Part shown: positions 1 to 7,578 of the stretch, piece by piece
Numbering within the stretch: position 1 is the stretch's first letter
Layout: each line of letters starts with the position of its first letter
Origin: Planctomycetota bacterium
GTDB taxonomy: Bacteria > Planctomycetota > PUPC01 > DSUN01
DNA: 19,367 bases
Assembly (NCBI GenBank): GCA_016872875.1
Contig: VGYW01000118.1
Span: 1-19,367 of the forward strand
Reading direction: 5' to 3'
The notes under the pieces: model-generated
What the model was told of the DNA's origin: nothing
The model's database searches: none
What the model saw: the letters and a program-made list of their open reading frames with translations, nothing else
Made by a program: the position numbers and the translations under genes

Positions 1-258
1 CCCTCCAGGTCGTTGCTCACCTCGCTTCCACCGACGGCTCCTGGGACCGCTTCTGGGATGCCCACCCCCTCACCTCAGCACCGTAGGAGATTACACGCAC
101 CCAATTCCGGCGCCCCTCATGCGTGACGCACCGAACGCTCCCGCGGGAAGAAGGGCATCCCCCCTCCCGAAGGGAGAGGGAGAGGAGCCCCCCGCAACTG
201 AGGCATCCCCCGGCGACACAGTGCCATTGTCGCCGCTGCCGACGGGACCCCTTTCCCA
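1..258. other. Left-edge stretch without a recognisable gene
   Basis: I see no credible gene here. Open frames cross the stretch on both strands, but they have no ribosome binding site and no recognisable family, and they run on into the non-coding repeats to the right. A short inverted repeat (CCCTCCC, GAA, GGGAGAGGG) lies near 165-185. A gene fragment continuing from beyond the left edge cannot be excluded. Confidence 0.4.
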
Positions 259-312
259 TTTGTAGTGCGGCCTTTAGGCCGTCCCGATACGGCCTGAAGC
301 CCGCACCGCAAA
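259..312. repeat. REP-like imperfect palindrome, 54 nt
   Basis: The arms at 259-282 and 289-312 are reverse complements over 24 nt with four mismatches, around a 6-nt centre. The left arm begins TTTGTAGTGCGG and the right arm ends CCGCACCGCAAA. The arms carry a core of the form GGCCTgAAGcCCGCAC. This looks like a dispersed extragenic palindrome of the REP or small-MITE kind rather than a terminator, because no T-run follows. Only one copy lies in the window, so its dispersal cannot be confirmed. Confidence 0.55.
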
Positions 313-369
313 CACGCGCCACAGGCCGCGACCCGCCAATGAGGGATTACCAAACGCGACCATGCTGCC

Positions 370-1080
370 TTGATCCTGGGTCGTCGCGCTTTCGCGCGAA
401 AGCGCGACAATCCCACACGCAGCGACAGATCCCCGAGTGCTCCAACCGAGCGGCCGGTCGCCATTTCGGAGCTGGCCAACTCCGGAACCCGAGCAGATCG
501 CCTTGACGCGGGACCGTCGCGCTTTCGCGCGAAAGCGTGACAATCCCACACCCAGCGAGGAATCCCCGAATGCGCCAACCGAACGGCCGGTGGCTGTTCC
601 GGAGTTGGCCAACTCCGGAACCCGAGGAGATCGCCTTGACTCGGGACCATCGCTCCTTCGCGCGAGAGCGCGGCAAACCCACGCGCGGCAAGGAATCCGC
701 GAGTGCGCCGAGCGAGCGCCCGGTGCCTGTCCCGGAGTTGGCCAACTCCGGAACCCGAGGAGACCGGCTTGACTCGGGACCGTCGCGCTTTCGCGCGAAA
801 GCGCGACAATCCCGCGCGCGGCGAGGAGTCCCCGAGTGCGCCAAGCGAGTGGCGGGTGCCCTTTCCGGAGTTGGCCAACTCTGGAACGCAAGCGGACCAC
901 CTTGATCCCAGATCGTCGCGCTTTCGCGCGAAGGCGCGAGAATCCCACGCTCGGCGAGGAGTCCCCGAGTGCGCCAAGCGAGGACCCGGTGCCCGTTCCG
1001 GAGTTGGCCAACTCCGGAATGCAAGCGGGCCACCTTGATCCCAAATCGTCGCGCTTTCGCGCGAAAGCGCGAAGATCCCG
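370..1080. repeat. Tandem array, 133-bp unit with two alternating palindromes
   Basis: Palindrome P1 is 26 nt (half-site GTCGCGCTTTCGC followed by its reverse complement) and starts at 383, 516, 649, 782, 915 and 1048. Palindrome P2 is 24 nt (half-site TTCCGGAGTTGG followed by its reverse complement) and starts at 464, 597, 730, 863 and 996. Both recur exactly every 133 bp; P1 to P2 is 81 bp and P2 to the next P1 is 52 bp. The linkers are also related but have diverged, for example a CCCCGAGTGCGCCAA block and a CTTGAnnCGGGACC block. P1 copies 1 and 4 and P2 copies 2 and 5 are perfect. One further P2-P1 unit with the same 52-bp spacing lies at 5124-5201, where P1 grows into a perfect 38-bp palindrome (5170-5207). 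The period is not a multiple of three, so reading frames rotate from unit to unit and the array is unlikely to code. Confidence 0.9.
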
Positions 1081-1138
1081 GCGGCAAGAAGGGATGCCTC
1101 CGGCGCGGGTGGTGCAATCTCCTCTGGCCCATCCTGCG

Positions 1139-1232
1139 GCGGGTGCCACCCTCAACGGCTTCCGTTCAGGGTGCGGACGGGGGCGGCCCGTGAAGCCACC
1201 CTCAAGCGGGGACGCTTGAGGGTGCCACCCGC
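1139..1232. promoter_or_regulatory. Nested inverted repeats upstream of HEAT promoter
   Basis: Four alternating arms are visible: CACCCTCAA at 1147-1155, TTCAGGGTG at 1165-1173, CACCCTCAA at 1197-1205 and TTGAGGGTG at 1216-1224. Arms 1 and 2 form a 12-bp stem with one mismatch and a 3-nt loop. Arms 3 and 4 form a perfect 11-bp stem (1197-1207 with 1214-1224) around GGGGAC. Arms 1 and 4 can instead pair over 17 nt with one mismatch (1139-1155 with 1216-1232). The block lies upstream of the -35 box and has no T-run, so an operator or cruciform is more likely than an intrinsic terminator. Confidence 0.55.
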
Positions 1233-1259
1233 ATGTTCTGGCCAACCAAGGAGCGGGAG

Positions 1260-1288
1260 TTGAATCCCGCAGGCGGACGCGATAGAAT
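1260..1288 (+). promoter_or_regulatory. Sigma70-like promoter of HEAT gene 1
   Basis: TTGAAT (1260-1265) and TAGAAT (1283-1288) are separated by 17 nt. The same two hexamers and spacing recur in front of the third HEAT gene at 5388-5416. Transcription would start near 1295, giving a leader of about 35 nt before the ATG at 1330. Confidence 0.6.
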
Positions 1289-1329
1289 CAGGCCGTGGGC
1301 GCAACCTGGCGATGATTGGAGGGATGGCC

Positions 1330-2652
1330 ATGTCTTACCTCGTGGCGGCGCGGCAGGCCGTGGCGGCTTGTGCTCTCGCAGCCCTTCTCTCTCCCTGCAC
1401 ATCGATCGGCGGCGCGGCGAAGGGGCCAGAGGCGGTGGAGTCCTTGCTCAAGGCGCTGAAGGACTCTGATCCCAAGGCCGCGCGTGACGCATTCTTCGCC
1501 CTGAGGAACCTCCGAGACCCTCTGGCGACCGAGCACGTGATCCCGTTGATCACGGCGGAGAGGACCCGACCTCGCCTCGAGGCCGCCTGGATTCTCCAAG
1601 CGATCGGCGACCCGCGAGGGGCCGACGCGCTGGCCGAGACGCTCGTCCTCGGGATGTGCGACCACTGCACGGGCGCGGGCTACGAATTGGCAGCGATGGG
1701 CGGCTGGGGCACCGAGGCACTCCTCAAGGCTCTCGACCGCTGCAAGGATAGCCGCGCCCGCGCACACCTCCTCTCGGTGCTCGGGAAGATGGACGACCCC
1801 CGGGCAGCGAAGGCTCTCTTCGGCCTCCTGAGCGACCCCGACCCGGCGGTCCGCAATGCCGCTGACCGCGCTCTCGATGAGGCGCCCACCCCGCAGGAGC
1901 CAAAGACCCTCAAGGTATACGTGGACGCGCTTCTCGCAGGGGATGCCCCGGCCCGCCGCCGCGCCGCGCGCTCGCTCGTACGCTGCGGAGCCCAGCAGGC
2001 CCTCGACCCGCTCCTGGCCGCCCTGCGGGACATTGACGCGGAGGTGCGTTCCAACGCCGCCGGGTCGCTCGGCAGGCTGAAGGACCGGCGGGCCGTGGTG
2101 TCTCTGCTCACAACCCTGAGGGACTCCGAGGCCGCGGTGCGTCGGAGCGCCGCATACGCGCTGGGCGACCTGGGCGACATCCGCGCGGCCGATGACCTCA
2201 CCGCCGCCCTGAGCGACCCGGACATCAGCGTGCGCTGCTCGGCCGCCTATGCCCTGGGGCGGGCCAGCGACAGGCGCTCCATCGAGCCGCTCCGGAGTCT
2301 GCTGCACGACAAGTCCGAAGGTGTCCGCAGGGCTGCCGCGGGAGCGCTGGAGGCCATCAACAGCTCGCCCGCCGGACCGCGGAGCGAACCGGAGCCGGCC
2401 GCGGTCCCCCCTGCTGCCAAGCCTGTTCCAGCCCCCAAGCCCATTGACCCGCGTCGCCTACAGGAGCTCATCGCCGCGTTGGATGGCCGCGAAGCGCTGG
2501 CTCGGAGAATGGCCGCCATCGCCCTGGGCGAGACCAAGGACGAGCGCGCCATCGCCCCACTGATGAATGCCCTCAATGACCCCGATTACGATGTCCGCCG
2601 CGCCGCGGTGGACGCCCTCCGCATCCTGAAGGGCGGCAGCCCACGGCGCTAA
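1330..2652 (+). CDS. Secreted HEAT-repeat protein 1 (EZ-HEAT/PBS-lyase type)
   Basis: This 440-residue protein is built from about 12 HEAT-like units of roughly 31 residues with the pattern LLxALxDxDxxVRxxAAxALGxLxDPRA. Such solenoids are scaffolds for protein contacts, and no catalytic domain is visible. Residues 8-25 look like a signal peptide; the LLSPC sequence could be a lipobox, but proline before the cysteine is unusual. The third unit is atypical, with C110-D-H-C113 followed by TGAG and a GGWG motif, and the two paralogues share it. A Pro/Ala-rich linker (about residues 350-380) separates the last two units, which contain the shared TKDERAIAPLM and DPDYDVRRAAVDALR sequences. I chose ATG 1330 because GGAGGG (1318-1323) lies 6 nt before it; the in-frame ATG at 1324 abuts that sequence. 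The next paralogue starts 33 nt downstream, which suggests an operon. Its partner and process are unknown. Confidence 0.88.
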   Translation: MSYLVAARQAVAACALAALLSPCTSIGGAAKGPEAVESLLKALKDSDPKAARDAFFALRNLRDPLATEHVIPLITAERTRPRLEAAWILQAIGDPRGADALAETLVLGMCDHCTGAGYELAAMGGWGTEALLKALDRCKDSRARAHLLSVLGKMDDPRAAKALFGLLSDPDPAVRNAADRALDEAPTPQEPKTLKVYVDALLAGDAPARRRAARSLVRCGAQQALDPLLAALRDIDAEVRSNAAGSLGRLKDRRAVVSLLTTLRDSEAAVRRSAAYALGDLGDIRAADDLTAALSDPDISVRCSAAYALGRASDRRSIEPLRSLLHDKSEGVRRAAAGALEAINSSPAGPRSEPEPAAVPPAAKPVPAPKPIDPRRLQELIAALDGREALARRMAAIALGETKDERAIAPLMNALNDPDYDVRRAAVDALRILKGGSPRR

Positions 2653-2685
2653 CGGAGCCACCGAGCCCCGGTTGGAGGAGCCGCG

Positions 2686-5055
2686 ATGTCGGAACTCGTG
2701 GCAACACGGCGGGTTGCGTTGGCCTTCGCTGCCGTAGCTCTCCTCTGGCTCCGCATATCGAGTGGCGGCGCGGCGAAGGGGCCGGACACGGTGGAATCCG
2801 TGATCGAGGCGCTGAAGAGCCCCGACACCACGGTCGTGGAGCGCGCCCTTCACACCCTCAGGGACCTCCGAGACCCTATGGCGACCGAACACGTGATCCC
2901 GTTGATCAAGGCGAAGGACACCAAGGTTTCCTATGGGGCGGCCTGGGCGTTGAAGGCCATCGGGGACCCGCGTGGGGCGGATGCACTGGCCGACTCCCTT
3001 GTCCGCGGCATCTGCGATCACTGCACGGGCGCAGGCGGTGAGCTGGCCGGGATGGGCGGCTGGGGCGCTGACGCCCTCCTCAACGCTCTCGCTCGCTGCG
3101 AGAATAGCAGTCTCCGCGCGCGCCTCCTCTCCGTGCTCAGGAGCACGGGCGATCCCAGGGGCGTGAAGCTGCTCTTCGGCCTGCTGAGCGACCCCGACCC
3201 GGCGGTGCGCAATGGCGCCGACCACGCCCTTGCCGAGGGGCGCGCTCCGCATGAGCCGAGGACTCTCGAGGTGTACGTGGACGCCCTCATCGCGGGGGAG
3301 GCGCCGGCGCGCCGCCGCGCAGCGAGCTTGCTCGGATACTGCAAAGGGCAGCCGGTCGTGGACCCGCTCCTAGCGGCCATCTCGGACGTTGACGCGGAGG
3401 TGCGTGCGAACGCCGCCTCCTCGCTCGGCAGGCTGAAGGACCCCCGGGCCGTGGCGCCGCTGCTCATCGCCCTGAAGGACGCCGAGGCCAAGGTGCGCCG
3501 CGAGGCGGCGAGAGGACTCGGCGGCATGGCCGACGCCTGCGCCGCCGAGGGCCTCATCGCCGCACTGCGCGACCCCGACGGCGACGCCCGCTACTATGCT
3601 GCGGGAGCCCTGGGGGAGCTGGGGGACCCGCGGGCCGCCGACTCGCTTGCGGCACTCCTCAACGACGGTAAGGCCTGGGTGCGAAACGCCGCCGCGCATG
3701 CGCTCGGAGCACTGCGGGACCCTCGCGCGCTCGACGCCCTCGTGGGCTTCCTGCGGCACGAGAGTATCCACGCGCGCGCCGCGGCAGCCGAGGCACTCGG
3801 CGGACTGAATGACCCCAGGGCAGTCGAAGCCCTCCTGGCCGCACTGAAGGACAACGACAGCGGCGTGCGGAGCGCGGCGGCCAAGGCCCTCGGCGCGATA
3901 CGCGACCCGCGTTCCTTCGACGCCCTGCTCGCCGCGGCGCACGGGGCCAGCCTGCCCGTGTGCGCCGCGGCCGCCAGGGCGCTGGGCGAACTCCGCGACC
4001 CCCGCGCGAGAGAGCCCCTTCGGGCGCTCCTGCGTGATTACCAGCCAGCAGTGGTCCGCCAAGCGGCAAGAGAGGCCCTCGCCACCCTGGAAGGCCCTCC
4101 ATCCGTCAAGGACCTCATCGCCCAACTCGACGACCCGGACTCCGACACCCGATGGCAAGCAACACAAGCCCTCAAGAAGCTCGGGTGGCCCGCAATCCAA
4201 CACGTCGCCGCAAGGCTCAGGGACCCCGACTGGCGCGTCCGAAGCCGCGTGGCCGAGCACCTCCTCTGGCTTGCGGATCCCTCCACCATCGAGGCCCTCG
4301 GCGCGGCGCTCAAGGACGAGGCCCGCACGGTCCGCCTGACCGCCGCCAGCGCGCTCCGCAAGCTCAAGGACCCGAACGCTGCCGCCCATCTCGTCGCCGC
4401 GCTCGGGGACGAATGGTCATCCGTCCGCATCGAGGCCGCCCAGGCGCTCGGCGAGATGGGCGACCGGCTCGCCGTGCCGGACCTCGCGGCGCTCCTCCGC
4501 GACAACGAGAGCGCGGTCCGCGACGCCGCAGTGAAGGCCCTGGCGAAGGTGAGGACCCGGGAGGCCGCCGACGCGCTCATCACGGCGGTGGGCGACGCCG
4601 ATGCCTCGGTGCGTGCCAGCGCCGCCACCGCTCTGGGCGAGCTTCGGGAGCCGCGCGCCGCCGAACAGCTCGTGAAGCTCCTCAAGGACCGCGAGCCTCA
4701 AGTGCAATGGAGCGCCGCAGAGGCGCTTCGCGCGCTCGGCGACCAGAGAGCGATGGAGTGGGCGATCGCCAAGGTCCAGGATGCCGATTCCGCGATGCGA
4801 ATCGCCGGCTGCCGCTTCCTGGGCGGGTCCCCGGACAAGCGTGCCCTTGAGCCCCTCCTGGCTGCCCTATCAGACAAAGAGCACGGCGTGCGCAAAGAGG
4901 CCGTGGCCGCGCTGGGCGCCACCAAGGACGAGCGCGCCATCGCCCCCCTGATGGATGCCCTCAAAGACCCCGACTACGGCGTCCGCCGCGCCGCGGTGGA
5001 CGCTCTCCGCGTCCTCAAGGGTGGCTGGCCGGCCCCCTCGCGACCGTGGTACTGA
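2686..5055 (+). CDS. Secreted HEAT-repeat protein 2 (expanded, about 24 units)
   Basis: This 789-residue protein is the longest of the three paralogues and consists of about 24 HEAT units of 31 residues running almost without interruption from residue 39 to the end. The N-terminus has a signal-like hydrophobic segment (residues 9-22) and then the ISSGGAAKGP sequence found in its relatives. The CDHCTGAGG module sits at C110-C113, the same position as in paralogue 1. The C-terminal pair of units closely matches paralogue 1, but the proline-rich linker is absent and many extra HEAT units fill the middle, suggesting growth by internal duplication. GGAGGAG (2674-2680) lies 5 nt before the ATG. The gene begins 33 nt after paralogue 1 with no obvious promoter of its own, so cotranscription is likely. 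No enzymatic motif is seen, and a scaffold role is an inference from the fold. Confidence 0.9.
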   Translation: MSELVATRRVALAFAAVALLWLRISSGGAAKGPDTVESVIEALKSPDTTVVERALHTLRDLRDPMATEHVIPLIKAKDTKVSYGAAWALKAIGDPRGADALADSLVRGICDHCTGAGGELAGMGGWGADALLNALARCENSSLRARLLSVLRSTGDPRGVKLLFGLLSDPDPAVRNGADHALAEGRAPHEPRTLEVYVDALIAGEAPARRRAASLLGYCKGQPVVDPLLAAISDVDAEVRANAASSLGRLKDPRAVAPLLIALKDAEAKVRREAARGLGGMADACAAEGLIAALRDPDGDARYYAAGALGELGDPRAADSLAALLNDGKAWVRNAAAHALGALRDPRALDALVGFLRHESIHARAAAAEALGGLNDPRAVEALLAALKDNDSGVRSAAAKALGAIRDPRSFDALLAAAHGASLPVCAAAARALGELRDPRAREPLRALLRDYQPAVVRQAAREALATLEGPPSVKDLIAQLDDPDSDTRWQATQALKKLGWPAIQHVAARLRDPDWRVRSRVAEHLLWLADPSTIEALGAALKDEARTVRLTAASALRKLKDPNAAAHLVAALGDEWSSVRIEAAQALGEMGDRLAVPDLAALLRDNESAVRDAAVKALAKVRTREAADALITAVGDADASVRASAATALGELREPRAAEQLVKLLKDREPQVQWSAAEALRALGDQRAMEWAIAKVQDADSAMRIAGCRFLGGSPDKRALEPLLAALSDKEHGVRKEAVAALGATKDERAIAPLMDALKDPDYGVRRAAVDALRVLKGGWPAPSRPWY

Positions 5056-5457
5056 CTAGGCGCGGCTCGGCCCAAGCCCACAGAGAAATGCCCCGAGCGT
5101 GACGGGCCGGGGGCGGGTGGTGATTCCGGAGTTGGCCAACTCCGGAAAAGGAGCGCGTTGCCTTGATGCGGGACCGTCGCGCTTTCGCGCGAAAGCGCGA
5201 CGGTCCCAGCGGCAAGAAGAGGTGCGTCCAGCGCGGGTGGTGCAGCCTCCTGTGGCCCATCCTACGGCGGCTGCCACCTTCAACGGCTTCCGTTGAGGGT
5301 GCGGCCGGGGGCGGCCCCTGAAGCCACCCTCAAGCGGGGACGCTTGAGGGTGCCACCCGCATGTTCTGGCCAGCCAAGGAGGGGGTGTTGAATCCCGCAG
5401 GCGAACGCGATAGAATCAGGCCGTAGGCGCAACTTGGCGACGGCAGGAGGGATGGCC
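5056..5457. other. Intergenic leader: one array unit plus duplicated promoter region
   Basis: This 402-bp gap contains P2 (5124-5147, perfect), P1 extended to a perfect 38-bp palindrome (5170-5207), the second copy of the nested inverted repeats (5267-5360, with its 11-bp stem at 5325-5335 and 5342-5352) and the promoter at 5388-5416. In this copy the arm-1/arm-2 stem has a G-T pair in place of the C-C mismatch seen in copy 1. No gene is apparent. Confidence 0.75.
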
Positions 5458-5588
5458 ATGTGTAGGCTCGTGTCCGCGCGGCAGGTCGTGGCGGTTTGTG
5501 CTCTCGCAACCCTTCTCTCTCCCTGCGCATCGAGTGGCGGCGCGGCGAAGGAGCCCGACCCGGTGGACTCCTTCATCCAGGCGGTGAA
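5124..5588. repeat. Leader duplication, copy 2
   Basis: This is the partner of 996-1460 at a constant offset of 4128 bp. It carries a single P2-P1 unit instead of the array. Upstream of 5124 the similarity fades quickly, so the array itself was either not copied or was expanded later at the first locus. Into the coding region the match continues gap-free through the signal peptide and the GGAAK sequence. Confidence 0.85.
5388..5416 (+). promoter_or_regulatory. Sigma70-like promoter of HEAT gene 3
   Basis: TTGAAT (5388-5393) and TAGAAT (5411-5416) are separated by 17 nt, identical in hexamers and spacing to the promoter of HEAT gene 1. It suggests that the third paralogue is transcribed independently while remaining under the same kind of control. 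Confidence 0.6.
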
Positions 5589-7176
5589 GGAGAAGGACCG
5601 ATTCGCCGTGCAGATGGCCGCGGCCGGGCACTACCACAGGCTGACAAGGGACGAGGCGACCAGGGCACGGCTTCTCGCCGCCCTGCGCGATGCCGACCCG
5701 GTGGTTCGGGCCGGGGTTGCGAGCCTGATAGCCAGCCTGCGGCTGCGCGAGGGCGTTCAGCCGCTGATCGCTGCCCTGAAGGATACCGAAGCGAGGGTTC
5801 GGGACAGCGCGGCGTACGCTCTGGGACGGGTCGCCCGCGGCCCTCACGCTCCCGGCGAGGCCGTGGACCCGGCGGTTGTCCCGGCCCTCCTCGCGCTGCT
5901 GAAGGACCCCGAGGGCGCGGTTCGCAGCAGCGCCGCCGGGGCGCTGGGCTACGTGGGCGACCCAGCAGTCCTGCCTGCCCTCGTCGCGTTGCTGAAGGAC
6001 CCCGATGGCAAGGTCCGCGTGCGCGCCACCTCCGCCCTGGGGCAGCTCAATGACCCGCTCGCTACGGAACACCTCATCCCCCTGATCAAGGACGATACCC
6101 TCCACATCGCGGCAGCCTGGGCGCTGAAGAGCATCGGCGACCCGCGGGCGGCGGGGGCGTTCGTCGAGGCCCTGCTCCGCCCCCATCATTGTGACCATTG
6201 CACGGGCGCGAGCCAGGCGCTCCGCGAGCTTGGCGGCTGGGGCGTCGAGGCTCTCCTCGCAGCAATCGCGCGTGCCGAGCCCGAGCCGCGCGCGAGGCTC
6301 ATTGACGCGCTGGGCATGAGCAGCCACCCGCGCGCGGCGCAGACCCTCCTGGCCATGCTAGACGACCCAGAGGTGGGCAGGGTTGCTGATCATGCCCTGG
6401 TTCGCAACGGGGGCTGGCCGCCGCGCCCGCACGAGCCGTTCGTTGACGCACTCCTGGCCGGCCAGGTGAAGGCGCGGCGCCGCGCGGCCTGGTGGCTCTG
6501 GCGGTGGCAAGACCAGCGCGCCGTAGACCTGCTCCTTGTCTCCCTGTCGGACGTTGACGCGGGCGTGCGCGCCAACGCCGCCGCGTCGCTCGGCATGCTG
6601 GAGGATCGCCGGGCCGTGATGCCCCTGCTCATAGCCCTCAAGGACATGGAGGCCGAGGTGCGCCGCGAGGCGGCGGAAGCCCTCGGGCGGCTCGGCGACC
6701 GGCGCTCCATCGAGCCACTTCAGGGGCTGCTCCATGGCCAGCCCGACAGGGTGCGCATGGCCGCGGAGAAAGCGCTGGAGGCCATCAACAACCACCGCGC
6801 CAAGCCGGGCGGCGAACCCGAGCCGCCCACCATCTCCGGCACTCGAACGCGCGCGCCAGCCGCCAAGGCCGTGGACCATCGCGGCCTACAGGAGCTCGTC
6901 GCCGCGCTCAGGGACAACGGGCCACAGGTGCGGGCCGACGCCGCGTCCGCGCTGGGCGCCGTGAAGGTCCGCGAAGCCACCGACGCGCTCCTTACCGCGT
7001 TGGAGGACCGCGAGGCGCTGGTTCGGAGAACGGCCACCATCGCTCTGGGCGAGACGAGGGACGAGCGCGCCACCGCCCCACTGATGGAGGCCCTCAAGGA
7101 CCCCGATTACGGCGTGCGGCGCGCGGCAGTGCACTCTCTCCGCGCCCTCAAGGGCGGCAGCCCGACGCGGCGCTAG
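5458..7176 (+). CDS. Secreted HEAT-repeat protein 3
   Basis: This 572-residue protein has about 16 HEAT-like units. The first 43 residues align without gaps to paralogue 1 (signal peptide, LLSPCASSGGAAK), and then several extra units are inserted, so that the shared C-D-H-C module falls at residues 245-248 instead of 110-113. After it come the shared FVDALLAG-RRRAA unit, a Pro-rich linker (about residues 450-475) and C-terminal units with TRDERATAPLM and DPDYGVRRAAVHSLR. AGGAGG (5445-5450) stands 7 nt before the ATG at 5458; the ATG at 5452 and an upstream TTG are less well placed. It has its own copy of the duplicated promoter. The role is unknown; a secreted or lipid-anchored protein-interaction scaffold is the best inference. 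Confidence 0.88.
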   Translation: MCRLVSARQVVAVCALATLLSPCASSGGAAKEPDPVDSFIQAVKEKDRFAVQMAAAGHYHRLTRDEATRARLLAALRDADPVVRAGVASLIASLRLREGVQPLIAALKDTEARVRDSAAYALGRVARGPHAPGEAVDPAVVPALLALLKDPEGAVRSSAAGALGYVGDPAVLPALVALLKDPDGKVRVRATSALGQLNDPLATEHLIPLIKDDTLHIAAAWALKSIGDPRAAGAFVEALLRPHHCDHCTGASQALRELGGWGVEALLAAIARAEPEPRARLIDALGMSSHPRAAQTLLAMLDDPEVGRVADHALVRNGGWPPRPHEPFVDALLAGQVKARRRAAWWLWRWQDQRAVDLLLVSLSDVDAGVRANAAASLGMLEDRRAVMPLLIALKDMEAEVRREAAEALGRLGDRRSIEPLQGLLHGQPDRVRMAAEKALEAINNHRAKPGGEPEPPTISGTRTRAPAAKAVDHRGLQELVAALRDNGPQVRADAASALGAVKVREATDALLTALEDREALVRRTATIALGETRDERATAPLMEALKDPDYGVRRAAVHSLRALKGGSPTRR

Positions 7177-7578
7177 CCGCGGCAGCGTAGGGACACGCGG
7201 CTCGCGTGTCCCCACGCGACAGGCGAGCCGCCCGCCAGTCCTCCGGCGTCCTCGCCGAAAGCGAGCGGCAGATTCAGCAGACCGGCACGCAGCGCCGTCG
7301 GACGCGCGCCGGGCGGAAGACCTCGGCGGCTCAGTCGTTCCCGCAACGGGCGCGAATGAGCTTGGGCGCTTGGGAATCAGGGCACTGCACAGCAATTCGG
7401 ACTCATCCGACTCAAGCGACCTTCAGGGCAGCGACTTGGTGTGCGGTGGCCCCAGCCGCCCAGAGGCTCACCTGCGCGCCACAGGGGCTGAGCTCTTGGC
7501 CAGGCTCCGCACTGGCGCTCTGAGCATGTCCAACGATGCCTCGCGATCGCGTGAGGCGGATGGGCCCAATCGCCAATC
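7177..7578. other. Convergent intergenic region without a clear gene
   Basis: This gap separates two convergent genes. Short open frames exist, but they have neither a convincing ribosome binding site nor a recognisable family. It holds the hairpin at 7190-7212, and a smaller inverted repeat (GCCAATCT, loop, AGATTGGC; 7572-7590) that straddles the stop codon of the minus-strand isomerase gene. Neither is followed by a clear T-run on the relevant strand. Confidence 0.5.
7190..7212. terminator. Strong hairpin after HEAT gene 3, possible terminator
   Basis: GGGACACGCG (7190-7199) and CGCGTGTCCC (7203-7212) form a perfect 10-bp stem with a 3-nt loop, 13 nt after the stop codon. There is no T-run, so a classical intrinsic terminator is not shown. 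It may stop transcription weakly, protect the 3' end, or be a dispersed palindrome. Confidence 0.4.

Larger units (their letters stand above)
996..1460. repeat. Leader duplication, copy 1
   Basis: This segment matches 5124-5588 at a constant offset of 4128 bp with no net insertion or deletion. The match covers P2, P1, the nested inverted repeats, the promoter, the ribosome binding site and about the first 43 codons of the HEAT gene. P2 (996/5124), P1 (1048/5176), the 11-bp hairpin (1197/5325), the -35 box (1260/5388) and the start codon (1330/5458) all sit at the same offset. Substitutions are scattered, so the duplication is not very recent. Confidence 0.85.

Noticed and set aside
370..1080. 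CRISPR array
   Set aside because: The whole 133-bp unit is repeated, linkers are related rather than unique, each unit has two palindromes, and no cas genes are near.
117..1245. Several long overlapping open frames (up to about 320 codons) on both strands across the 133-bp array
   Set aside because: They encode rotated versions of the same repeats (such as RAFARKRD and VPELANSGT) because 133 is not a multiple of three. They lack ribosome binding sites and exist only because the palindromes contain no stop codons.
2458..4389. Long minus-strand frames opposite the HEAT genes
   Set aside because: They are shadows created by high GC and repeat structure. The + strand frames have family matches, ribosome binding sites and a promoter.
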